DNA from: an uncultured Nitrospirales bacterium
GTDB lineage: Bacteria; Nitrospirota; Nitrospiria; Nitrospirales; UBA8639
Direction of reading: 5' to 3'
Assembly (NCBI GenBank): GCA_958295805.1
Contig: OY282373.1
Location: forward strand, 2,327,001 to 2,391,000
Length of the DNA: 64,000 bases
This document shows, one piece after another, positions 53,850 through 61,394 of this stretch; position 1 is the stretch's first letter, and every line of letters begins with the position of its first letter. The notes beneath the pieces were generated by a model. That model was given only the letters and a program-made list of their open reading frames with translations, was not told the origin of the DNA and did not search any database. The position numbers and the translations under genes were made by a program.

Positions 53850-54878
53850 TTACGGGGTCAACTGCAACCGATCTTGTAATCCCGAAGACGTGGATAGGCT
53901 GCCATCCGCACCAACAATCACGCCTTCTACGCCAGGCAGACGTTCGATCAGGGCCATGCCTTGTTCCGGTCCCATCACAAAGATTCCGGTATCCAGCCCA
54001 TCCGCGAGCACGCCGCTTCGAGCGACGATGGTGACGCTTTGAGCGAGACGAGCCGGACGCAGGGTGCGCGGGTCGAGAATGTGATGGTAGCGAATGCCGT
54101 TCTTCAGAAAATAGCGTTGATAGTCGCCGGCCGTAGAAACCGCTTCATCTTCGAGTTCGAGTCGTCCCAACGTGATTCCATTCTCTTGTCGAGGATGTTG
54201 AATGCCAAACACGAACCGTTGGCCATCGGGCAGACGACCAAAGGTTTTGATATCACCGGAAATCGCCACCACGCCCGCGGCGGCACCGGCCTCCTCCATG
54301 ACGCGGGCCGCTGAATCAGCCGCGTACCCCTTGCCGATGCCGCCGACGTCCACCCGCATCCCGGAACGAGCCAGATACACGGTGCCGGCCTCCTCGTTCA
54401 CGTGAACCTCGGAAAGATCCATAAGCGACCGTGCGGCATCCAACGATTCTTGCGAAGGAATCCGGCCTTCCCGACTGACGTTCCACGCCTCCACGGCCGG
54501 ACCAATGGCAACGTTGAAGCCACCATCGGTCAATTGAGCCATGGCCAACGAGTGCTCCAAGACCTCAATGGTTTCCGGGCTGACCTTGACGGGCGCGTTT
54601 CCTGCCGCGGCATTGACCCGGGAGAGTTCACTCTCAGGAATCCACGTGCTCAAAATTTCTTCCAATCGGTGAATTTCGGCAAACCCTTTTTCAATGGCAT
54701 CGTGGGCAAGCTGGTCGTCCGAAGCCACGGCCGTCAGAAAGACCAAGGTCCCCATGTGCATCTGACCGCGCTTCACGACGTGAGCGGAGGAAGCGCACCC
54801 GAGCAACCACCAGACCTGAAGGCAGACAACGACCCCACAGGCGAGTTTCAACAAGACGGAAGACATCTGTTTCATCAT
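53850..54878 (-). CDS. apbE: FAD:protein FMN transferase (ApbE), lipoprotein
   Basis: 342 residues. Lipobox LLGC near residue 28 puts it on the outer face of a membrane. It moves FMN from FAD to a Thr in a D/SGAT-type target site of partner proteins. Family blocks: HMGTLVFLTAV, EEILSTWIPESELSRVNAAAG, GGFNVAIGPAVEAW, DVGGIGKGYAADSA and the DTGIFVMGPEQG metal site. A target, the FMN-binding protein with TGATM, lies 5 kb away. Its stop lies next to the right end of the GIY-YIG unit. Confidence 0.92.
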   Translation of the reverse strand: MMKQMSSVLLKLACGVVVCLQVWWLLGCASSAHVVKRGQMHMGTLVFLTAVASDDQLAHDAIEKGFAEIHRLEEILSTWIPESELSRVNAAAGNAPVKVSPETIEVLEHSLAMAQLTDGGFNVAIGPAVEAWNVSREGRIPSQESLDAARSLMDLSEVHVNEEAGTVYLARSGMRVDVGGIGKGYAADSAARVMEEAGAAAGVVAISGDIKTFGRLPDGQRFVFGIQHPRQENGITLGRLELEDEAVSTAGDYQRYFLKNGIRYHHILDPRTLRPARLAQSVTIVARSGVLADGLDTGIFVMGPEQGMALIERLPGVEGVIVGADGSLSTSSGLQDRLQLTP

Positions 54879-54891
54879 TTCACGCGACCGT

Positions 54892-55476
54892 CTATCGGCG
54901 GTAGAAATATTTCACCTTCGGTAACGGAGCAACCTGAAACACGCGAGTTTCAAATGTATCCGGCTCAGGCAACGCCGTTTCAATGGGCATGGCGTTCGAG
55001 ACAATATCCGCAGAAAGCGCCTTGGGGAACTCCGGCTCCCCTTCCAGGATACGGATCCGGACACGCCGGATGGTACGCGGCGTGTCTACCGTAAACTCCC
55101 ACGCGCCTAAATAAGCCGCTTTCCCGTCAGGCACGCGCACGTTCAAATGCACGTGGGATTCGGCCATGAAGGGACCGGCGTTAAACTGCACGCGATCCAC
55201 CACGTAGTTTCCAGCCGCCAACCTGAGAGAAAAGACGTCCGAATCTGAGTGGACGTCCACCCGAAACCGTTCTCCCGTGTCTTCATTGGTCAAGGAAAAA
55301 AACCTCAGCGTAGTGGGAAACATGCGTGGATGAGGGCCATCGGTCGCCACGTGAATAGAGCCAAACGCCAATGGACTCATCCGTGAGTCCTGCGGAGAAC
55401 TCCCAGGCACGGACAGACATCCCGACAAAAGAAAAAAAGAGAGGCTCGCCAATCGAAACACCGTTCTGACGCCCAT
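54892..55476 (-). CDS. hypothetical lipoprotein
   Basis: 194 residues. CGGAGG six bases before the ATG decides the start (MGVRTVFRLASLSFFLLSGC); the lipobox LLSGC gives a short signal peptide and lipidated Cys. The mature part looks all-beta (LRLAAGNYVVDRVQFNAGP, YLGAWEFTVD), somewhat like peptidase-regulatory or DUF2846 domains. Function unknown; 13 bp upstream of apbE in the same direction, so the two are probably co-expressed. Confidence 0.7.
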   Translation of the reverse strand: MGVRTVFRLASLSFFLLSGCLSVPGSSPQDSRMSPLAFGSIHVATDGPHPRMFPTTLRFFSLTNEDTGERFRVDVHSDSDVFSLRLAAGNYVVDRVQFNAGPFMAESHVHLNVRVPDGKAAYLGAWEFTVDTPRTIRRVRIRILEGEPEFPKALSADIVSNAMPIETALPEPDTFETRVFQVAPLPKVKYFYRR

Positions 55477-55682
55477 CACCATCCTCCGCGTGGCCATGAT
55501 TCTTCGTTCATCAACAAGCCCGTCGTCCAACGACAACGTGATCGTTCATGATCACGTTTTTTCTTTTCATCCTGAAGAGGGTTGACAGACATCAGAAATT
55601 TATGTATTTGTGATACGATTTATCAAAATCAATTTAAAGGTAAACGACAACCGAACTCAATAAATTTCGATAGAAAAACATC

Positions 55683-55853
55683 ATGAGAAAGCCCGTTGAA
55701 TCGACTGAAACCAGATGTGAATGCGGGCATCTCATTGCCAAGATGAGAGAGACCGGTCTTGAGCTGAAGTGCAAACGCTGTAAACGGATTGTCTCTATTT
55801 CCTATGCCAGTATCAAGGGCACTGAATTCACGATCGCGCCGTGCGCACATTAG
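55683..55853 (+). CDS. Com-like zinc-finger protein
   Basis: 56 residues, MRKPVESTETRCECGHLI then AKMRETGLELKCKRCKRIVS. The CxC ... CxxC pattern and the hydrophobic LELKCKRC core match the phage Mu Com family, small zinc-finger regulators that bind RNA or DNA. No phage gene is near, so it is a stray or host-adopted copy. No strong ribosome site, coding status fairly likely because of the complete zinc ligand set. Confidence 0.68.
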   Translation: MRKPVESTETRCECGHLIAKMRETGLELKCKRCKRIVSISYASIKGTEFTIAPCAH

Positions 55854-55879
55854 CAAGAGGCTGAAACAGATAATGGATT

Positions 55880-55972
55880 CCCGTGCTTTCCCCTCTGTCA
55901 TTCCCGGCGCCCTCTGTCATTCCCGGCGCCCTCTGTCATTCCCGGCGCCTCCTGTCATTCCCGACGCCCCTC
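55880..55972. repeat. array of TCATTCCCGGCGCC half palindromes
   Basis: Five close repeats of CTGTCATTCCCGGCGCC at about 19-20 bp steps, directly left of a complete paired unit. It reads like repeated slippage or serial insertion of one arm. Confidence 0.75.
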
Positions 55973-56091
55973 TGTCATTCCCGACGTTTTTAATCGGGAA
56001 TCCAGAGTTTTTTCCCAAGCAGAACCACACAAATGAAGAGACAAAAGGAAAAAGACCCTGGATTCCCGCTAAAAACAGGCGGGAATGACAG
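55973..56091. repeat. paired palindrome unit, copy A (about 118 bp)
   Basis: Outer arms GTCATTCCCGACG / CGGGAATGACAG, inner arms TCGGGAATCCAG / CTGGATTCCCGC, core about 50 bp (TTTTTTCCCAAGC ... GAAAAAGACC). The same unit recurs at 58344, 58684 and 58871. The remainder of 55854-56239 holds only an AT-neutral leader to the porin gene. Confidence 0.85.
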
Positions 56092-56239
56092 AAAGTAGGA
56101 ACACGGCAAGAATCCAGAAGTCTAAAAAGAAGCTTGGAAATTCACGAAACACCGAAGATTTTCCTGAGGACCACAAGAGTCCCGTTTAATCACGGAGAGG
56201 ACCACCAGAGTCCCCCAACAACAAGATGGAGGGTGTTCG

Positions 56240-57748
56240 ATGAAACGATTGTTGATTGCGGGGGCAATGATGGTCCTCATGATTGTTCCACAAACGACGG
56301 TTTGGGCAGAAGATGCGGAATTTACTCCCGCCCAAATGAAGCAGATACGCAAAATGTTTGAAGAGTGGTCAAAGGAGCAGCGCCAGACACAGCGTCCGAT
56401 GGACGCGGGAGCACCCCCAATGGCGCCACCGGCCAAAACGGGGCCTTCCGTGCCGACCATGGGCGACACCTCAAAACAGTCAATCCGATACGGCACGGAC
56501 TTCTCGGGTGGTACTGGCCTGCAGGGTGGACGGACCATCTACGCCAGACCCTTCGTCAAGGCTCCGAAAACCATCATCGGGGGTTACATCGACTTTACAA
56601 TCTCGGACTGTGAAGGCAAGCCTGGCTCGGCACACAATAGTGGAGGCTCACGGGATTGTAGAAACGGGATTGATTTCGACCAGGAACGCTTCGTGCCGTT
56701 CTTCTATTCCCAGGTCACGGACCGGCTCAGCGTGGCCGCCGAACTCGAAGTGGAACACGGCGGACCCCAGGGCAACCAGGGGGACGGGGACATCAAGATG
56801 GAATTCGCCACCATGGACTATCGGTTCAACGACGCATTCAACCTGCGGGGGGGAATCATCCTGATGCCCATGGGCCGGTTCAACCTCATCCACGACTCGC
56901 CCTTGAACGATTTGCCTCTTCGGCCAATGGTGAGCCGATTGATCCTGCCTTCCACGTTTGCCGAAAGCGGAATCGGCTTTTACGGCACGTTCTATCCGAC
57001 CCAGCTTTCCAAGATCGATTACGAATTTTACCTCACGAATGGCTTTGATGGCGCTGACGGCCAGTTTTCGGTTGAGGAAGGAAGCGGGGCGCGATCTGCT
57101 CGCGGAAGTTTTCAAAAGGATAACAATCGAAACAAGGCGATTGTCAGCCGGGTCTCGTTCAGCCCGCTGTTGGGCGTCGAGGTGGCCGGGTCCATTCACC
57201 ACGGCCAATGGAACGATGAGGACGACGCTGAGGACCATTACCTGACCCTGCTCGCCATTGACGGGAACCTGCAACGAGGGCCCTTTGACATCCAGGGTGA
57301 AGCCGGCTGGGCCAACGCCGAAGGGTCCGGGACGTATACGCGTCGCAAGGGTACGACATTTTTCACTCAGGATACTACCGGAGCAACGAGGCGCCAGCAT
57401 GTTGCAGAAGGAGACTCAAGTTACGTCGTCCCCGAAAATATGTTCGGATATTACGTGCAGTTGAATTACCACTTTATGCCGGAGGCGTTCACCAGGGCCT
57501 TGCCCAGCTACTTCGGCCAGGACTCGACGTTTACGGGTGTCATTCGCTGGGGACAGGTGGATACCAACACCGATGACGACAGCAACCCGAATGCCATCGA
57601 CCGGTTGACCCTGGGGCTCAATTTCCGGCCGATAGAAGATTCGGTCATCAAGTTTGCGTATACGTTTAATAGACACGAGAAGGAAGGTAGTAGCACGTCG
57701 GGCACGGACCGCGACGGGTTCCAAATCAACTTGTCAACGTACTTTTAA
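56240..57748 (+). CDS. outer-membrane porin-like protein
   Basis: 502 residues with a signal peptide (MKRLLIAGAMMVLMIVPQTTVWAE). A helical, Gln/Lys-rich periplasmic segment of about 30 residues follows, then a beta-barrel of alternating strands (e.g. SVAAELEVEHGG, FNLRGGIILMPMGRFNL, IDYEFYLTNGFDG) and a last strand ending QINLSTYF with the C-terminal Phe of outer-membrane proteins. Resembles phosphate-selective or general porins; substrate unknown. GATGGAGGG precedes the ATG. Confidence 0.8.
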   Translation: MKRLLIAGAMMVLMIVPQTTVWAEDAEFTPAQMKQIRKMFEEWSKEQRQTQRPMDAGAPPMAPPAKTGPSVPTMGDTSKQSIRYGTDFSGGTGLQGGRTIYARPFVKAPKTIIGGYIDFTISDCEGKPGSAHNSGGSRDCRNGIDFDQERFVPFFYSQVTDRLSVAAELEVEHGGPQGNQGDGDIKMEFATMDYRFNDAFNLRGGIILMPMGRFNLIHDSPLNDLPLRPMVSRLILPSTFAESGIGFYGTFYPTQLSKIDYEFYLTNGFDGADGQFSVEEGSGARSARGSFQKDNNRNKAIVSRVSFSPLLGVEVAGSIHHGQWNDEDDAEDHYLTLLAIDGNLQRGPFDIQGEAGWANAEGSGTYTRRKGTTFFTQDTTGATRRQHVAEGDSSYVVPENMFGYYVQLNYHFMPEAFTRALPSYFGQDSTFTGVIRWGQVDTNTDDDSNPNAIDRLTLGLNFRPIEDSVIKFAYTFNRHEKEGSSTSGTDRDGFQINLSTYF

Positions 57749-57754
57749 CCGAAG

Positions 57755-57800
57755 GCCCCCTCACCCCGGCCCTCTCCCTCCAGGGGAGAGGGGGCGGAAA
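57755..57800. repeat. GC-rich palindrome CCCTCACCCCGGCCCTCTCC...GGGGAGAGGG
   Basis: Same palindrome family as in the 2.1-3.0 kb tandem units, here between the porin and lipoprotein genes, where it could modulate the shared transcript. Confidence 0.8.
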
Positions 57801-57806
57801 GAAATT

Positions 57807-58256
57807 ATGGGCAGACACGTCGTTCTTTCCTTGTTTCTGGTCGTCTCTACGGTGGGGTGCGCCACGTTTTCCGGCGTACCCAACACCGTGAAGACCGGCT
57901 GTGCCTATGACCAGGCATGGTCCGTGGCCCTCGCGAGCGTGGATGAATTTGAACTGCGCGAAGTCGATCAAGCCGGCGGGGTGATTGCGACCGAATGGAG
58001 GGGCTTTGCTTCCCAGCGAAAAGCCGGGGCGCTTCAACGCCAGGTCAACGAAGAACGCGCACGATTTTTTCTGAACGTCGAAGCAGCCCGGCCGATCAGA
58101 ATCTCCGTGCAGCAAGTCCGGGAGTTCTATTCTCCCGTGGGCGCGCGGTCGCAATCCACGTGGCGACGCATTCCTCCCGTCGCCGAAGAAGAACGGCGTC
58201 TAATCCGACGGATTACCAATCAACTACTGGATAAAGGATGCACGGTCATCGGTTAA
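57807..58256 (+). CDS. hypothetical lipoprotein
   Basis: 149 residues. Lipobox STVGC at about 18, then ATFSGVPNTVKTGCAYDQAW. The Cys near residue 32 and the ending NQLLDKGCTVIG (another Cys) might form a disulfide. No family recognised, though it resembles short outer-membrane lipoproteins with a BamC/LolA-unlike alpha-beta fold. 58 bp after the porin stop, same strand. The last 11 codons and the following 10 bp are copied at 58608-58647. Confidence 0.62.
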   Translation: MGRHVVLSLFLVVSTVGCATFSGVPNTVKTGCAYDQAWSVALASVDEFELREVDQAGGVIATEWRGFASQRKAGALQRQVNEERARFFLNVEAARPIRISVQQVREFYSPVGARSQSTWRRIPPVAEEERRLIRRITNQLLDKGCTVIG

Positions 58257-58343
58257 TACAGAGTCCGGCAGAGGCCCCCTCTGTCCTTCCCGGGGTCCCT
58301 CCGTCCTTCCCGATGTCCCCTCTGTCCTTCCCGACGCCCCCCC

Positions 58344-58461
58344 TGTCATTCCCGACATTTTTAATCGGGAATCCAGGATTTTTTCCCAGACGGAGCCACC
58401 CGAATGAAGGGGCAGAAGAAAAAGACCCTGGATTCCCGCTAAAAACCTGCGGGAATGACAG
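58344..58461. repeat. paired palindrome unit, copy B
   Basis: Same architecture as copy A, with core TTTTTTCCCAGACGG ... GAAAAAGACC. Preceded by three variants of CCTCTGTCCTTCCCGG where A of TCATTCC is replaced by C, i.e. decayed arms. Confidence 0.85.
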
Positions 58462-58473
58462 AGGGGGGCCGAC

Positions 58474-58606
58474 GGGACGGACAGAGGGGACTCGGCGGGA
58501 CGGACAAAGGGACCCGGGCGGGACGGACAGAGGGACCCGGGCGGGACGGACAGAGAGACCCCGGACGGGACGGACAGAGGGAACCCGACGGGACGGACAG
58601 AGAACT
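58474..58606. repeat. 23-bp minisatellite, six copies
   Basis: GGGACGG starts at 58474, 58497, 58520, 58543, 58567 and 58590: steps 23, 23, 23, 24, 23. The unit reads GGGACGGACAGAGGGACCCG plus 3 bases. A tandem repeat with perfect phasing, likely variable in copy number. Confidence 0.88.
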
Positions 58607-58607
58607 G

Positions 58608-58647
58608 TTGGATAAAGGATGTACGGTCGTCGGTTAATACGGAGTCT
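58608..58647. repeat. copy of the lipoprotein gene 3' end
   Basis: TTGGATAAAGGATGTACGGT... matches 58226-58265 (TACTGGATAAAGGATGCACG...) with about five changes over 40 bp, including the stop codon. It directly follows the minisatellite, so both arose by rearrangement of the gene end. Confidence 0.82.
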
Positions 58648-58683
58648 CGCAGATGTCCACTCTGTCATTCCCAACGCCCCCCC

Positions 58684-58804
58684 TGTCATTCCCGACATTT
58701 TTAATCGGGAATCCAGAGGTTTTTTCCCAGACGGGGAGGTACACGAAGGAAGGGACCGAAGAGAAAGACCCTGGATTCCCGCTAAAAACCGGCGGGAATG
58801 ACAG
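58684..58804. repeat. paired palindrome unit, copy C
   Basis: As copies A and B; core TTTTTTCCCAGACGGGGAGG ... GAGAAAGACC. Confidence 0.85.
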
Positions 58805-58870
58805 GGGGGACTTGCGGGAAATGACGTCATGCCCGATATCCCCTCCCCTGTCATGCCCGACGCACCCTCT

Positions 58871-58991
58871 GTCATTCCCGACGTTTTTAATCGGGAATCC
58901 AGAGGGGTTTTTCCCAGACGGGGAGGTACACGAAGGAAGGGACAGAAGAAAAAGACCCTGGATTCCCGCTAAAAACCGGCGGGAATGACAG
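58871..58991. repeat. paired palindrome unit, copy D plus decayed arms to 59100
   Basis: Core nearly identical to copy C (both contain GGGGAGGTACACGAAGGA). On its right, five GCGGGAATGACAGAGG-like arms follow down to about 59090. The stretch 58257-59179 thus consists of repeats and holds no gene I can support. Confidence 0.85.
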
Positions 58992-59179
58992 AAGGGGACT
59001 TGCGGGAATGACAGAGGGGAAACCTGCGGGAATGACAAGAGGAGGAAATAGCGGAAATGACAGAGGGGAGAACTCGCGGGAATATGACAGGGAGAGAGCG
59101 GGAAAGACAAGATTCTAGGCATCGTGTTGGCCGTTTTCATACCATTCATACTCATACCAACGACAAAAAGAAAACAGGC

Positions 59180-59959
59180 ATGAACGCAAAATCTGGTGCA
59201 GCTCCCCGTCCATCATTCCCGAGAGCAGTATCCTTTTCGTCATTCCCGCAGTCTTTAGCGGGAATCCAGATTTTGGTCATTTTTACTCTTTGCAGCGTCT
59301 TGACGGGATTTCTTTCATCCTCTGGATTTGCCCAGACGCAAGCCCCTCAGGAACAAATCTGGGACCATGAGGTGAAGCGATGGCTGACGCCGGAGGAACT
59401 GGGACATTTAGAAATTTATTTTACCGAGGACGACGCCGCAAAAGTCATGTTTCCGGATTCCGAAAGGATCCGCAGAGAAACTCTGACGCTGACGGCGGAA
59501 CAAAAATCCTTCGTCGAACAAGTCATCGGCTGGGAATTTCCCGAATTCACCTTTGACGTCTTCATCGGGGAAACCCAGGGGAATATCGACGGATACGCGA
59601 TCATCCAGAATACCATCGGCAAGCATCGCCCGATTACGTACATGGTGGGCGTGAGTTCGACGGGCGAATGTACGAATTTTGAAGTCCTGGTGTACCGGGA
59701 AGCCCGGGGAAACGAGATCGCCACGAAACGCTTCAATTATCAGTACCAGGGGAAAACCATCGGGGACCCGGTGCGGATCAATCGGGATATCATCAACATC
59801 ACCGGGGCAACGATGTCTGTACGGTCCGCGAGCGCCGGGGTGAAACGCGTGCTCGTCCTGGTGAATGAATTCTATTTGAAGCCTCTCGGGCTCGGCAGAG
59901 ACGTCCTTGCAGCCACCAGTAAAGAAAAGGGATTCTTTGAAGCCCTCCTGGGGCTCTGA
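59180..59959 (+). CDS. FMN-binding-domain protein, periplasmic flavoprotein
   Basis: 259 residues from MNAKSGAAPRPS. A hydrophobic segment (ILVIFTLCSVLTGFLSSSGFAQ) serves as signal peptide. The FMN-binding domain covers about residues 125-225; NITGATMSVRSASAGVKRVL holds the flavinylation site (Thr of TGATM), to which ApbE attaches FMN. The N-terminal coding stretch SFPQSLAGIQ is made of the palindromic repeat itself (TCATTCCCGCAG..TAGCGGGAATCC), so the protein start has been extended by a repeat, or the true start is a later codon. Followed by a four-helix membrane protein, its likely electron partner. Confidence 0.82.
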   Translation: MNAKSGAAPRPSFPRAVSFSSFPQSLAGIQILVIFTLCSVLTGFLSSSGFAQTQAPQEQIWDHEVKRWLTPEELGHLEIYFTEDDAAKVMFPDSERIRRETLTLTAEQKSFVEQVIGWEFPEFTFDVFIGETQGNIDGYAIIQNTIGKHRPITYMVGVSSTGECTNFEVLVYREARGNEIATKRFNYQYQGKTIGDPVRINRDIINITGATMSVRSASAGVKRVLVLVNEFYLKPLGLGRDVLAATSKEKGFFEALLGL

Positions 59960-60025
59960 GTGAGCCCCCTCACCCGGGACTCTCTCACCAGGAGACCTTG
60001 CAAAACGTCATGACCTCTGCACAAT

Positions 60026-60075
60026 GTCATTCTGAGCGAAGCGCCTGCCCTGATCTTCGCGCCTCAGAATGACAG
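60026..60075. repeat. palindrome GTCATTCTGAG...CTCAGAATGACAG
   Basis: Another family of dispersed inverted repeat with 11-bp arms. A half copy (CGCTCAGAATGACAGG) lies near 33370-33385. It separates the flavoprotein and membrane-protein genes. Confidence 0.75.
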
Positions 60076-60111
60076 CAGGGGCTCAGGGCTCTACGTGAAG
60101 ATGCGTGTCCA

Positions 60112-60621
60112 ATGCGGAATTTCAACGCCCGGTTTCGACTTCGTGACACTGACCGCCACATCCGATTGGTGTACACGTGGTTTCTTCTTCTCATGTTCGT
60201 GGGATTCGTCTTCACCTTTATGTGGGCGCACAGCATGACCGACCTGACGCCGAAGGGCATTGCCCTGCACTATCGCGGATCCCCTGAAAATTTCGGCGAG
60301 CCCATGTCATTCGGCCAATTAGCTGAAACCACGCATTTTCATTTATTCACGATGCCCGTCGTGTTTTTGATTATGGTACACGTGCTCTATCTGACCATGG
60401 CCGGTCCGCTCGTGAAGGGGCTGACCACGTGGGTGGCTTTTCTCGGCGTAACGTTGGACCTCGTGTCGCCGTGGCTGATTACCTACGTGTCTCCCCTCTT
60501 CGTGGTGACGTTGTTGACCGGTGACGTGCTCATGACGGTCACGTTTTTGATCATGTTTGCGATTCCCATGTACGAAATGTGGATCGTGAAGCGTCCCTTG
60601 ATGATGCAAGGAGATTCTTAA
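60112..60621 (+). CDS. four-helix membrane protein, possible heme/quinone partner of the flavoprotein
   Basis: 169 residues, four membrane segments (about 22-40, 78-98, 103-123, 127-150). Conserved-looking polar residues: ETTHFHLF at the start of helix 2 and MVHVLYLT inside it, AHSM and LHYRGSPENFGEPMSFGQLAE in the loop. The paired His could ligate heme, but no known cytochrome motif is complete. Position after an FMN-binding protein suggests electron transfer across the inner membrane. Inference only. Confidence 0.6.
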   Translation: MRNFNARFRLRDTDRHIRLVYTWFLLLMFVGFVFTFMWAHSMTDLTPKGIALHYRGSPENFGEPMSFGQLAETTHFHLFTMPVVFLIMVHVLYLTMAGPLVKGLTTWVAFLGVTLDLVSPWLITYVSPLFVVTLLTGDVLMTVTFLIMFAIPMYEMWIVKRPLMMQGDS

Positions 60622-60757
60622 TAACGGTTCGTCGTTGATCGCGCATTGAGGCCCGAGACCGTCCCCGTCCAGAGCCCAAGACTGCCGATGCTTTCTTGGG
60701 CTTTCTTGTTCATCCAGCCCAAGAAGGGAGCGAGGCACATCCTTGCTCCTCTCCCTG

Positions 60758-60791
60758 CCGGGAGGCTTCTCCCTCCTGTGAAGCCTCCCGG
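60758..60791 (+). terminator. strong hairpin before the AraC gene
   Basis: CCGGGAGGCTTC, 10-nt loop, GAAGCCTCCCGG: a 12-bp perfect stem followed by TCCCCTTT. It ends the transcript of the preceding membrane protein, 137 bp past its stop, or acts as a weak attenuator for araC. Confidence 0.7.
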
Positions 60792-60819
60792 TCCCCTTTA
60801 CAAAGCCCGTGGGTGTTTA

Positions 60820-61386
60820 ATGAAGACGGACGAAAAAAACCAGCGGCATTCGGCCGCACTCACCCTTGGTCCAGGCTCATTCTTGCCTCCCGCCGTAAAC
60901 CATGAGGATGCCCTTATTCTGGAATTGTGTGAGTATACTGAAAATTGGGTCAGACGCTTTTATCGAATCCGGCAAGACCATGATATGCAATACGTCGCGG
61001 ACTTTATCTCCAGCATGCTGTTACCGAATTCCAACAACCTCGCGTCACCCAACTCCACCCTGTCAGACCAACTCCACACATTCGTCGTGACCCATCTCCA
61101 TCAGGGAGTCACGCTCAAGAACGTAGCGGAACATTTTGGATATTCAGAAAAGCATTGTTCCAAGGTGTTCCGGTTCCACATGGGAGAATCCTTTACGATT
61201 TATATGAAACGGATTCGCCTCCAAACGGCCAAACGTCTTATGGGGAATCCACACAAAACAATGGGGGACATTGCCAATGCCATCGGATTTCAAGATCAAT
61301 TCTCTTTCAGCCATTTTTTCAAAAAGGAGACGGGGTCATCACCACGGGACTTTCGAAATGCCGTCTTTTTGGATTCTCGGACGTGA
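60820..61386 (+). CDS. AraC family transcriptional regulator
   Basis: 188 residues from MKTDEKNQRHS. A short N-terminal part of about 80 residues with no recognisable sensor domain, then the double helix-turn-helix (about 85-182): VTLKNVAEHFGYSEKHCSKVF and MGDIANAIGFQDQFSFSHFFKK. Likely controls the adjacent ABC exporter, whose first gene overlaps or lies within 9 bp. Confidence 0.87.
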   Translation: MKTDEKNQRHSAALTLGPGSFLPPAVNHEDALILELCEYTENWVRRFYRIRQDHDMQYVADFISSMLLPNSNNLASPNSTLSDQLHTFVVTHLHQGVTLKNVAEHFGYSEKHCSKVFRFHMGESFTIYMKRIRLQTAKRLMGNPHKTMGDIANAIGFQDQFSFSHFFKKETGSSPRDFRNAVFLDSRT

Positions 61387-61394
61387 ACTCGCAC

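Noticed and set aside
58257-59179. Repeat-rich stretch that could be taken for a CRISPR array
   Set aside because: Repeats are palindromic arms in alternating orientation and a 23-bp tandem array without unique spacers; no cas gene is near.
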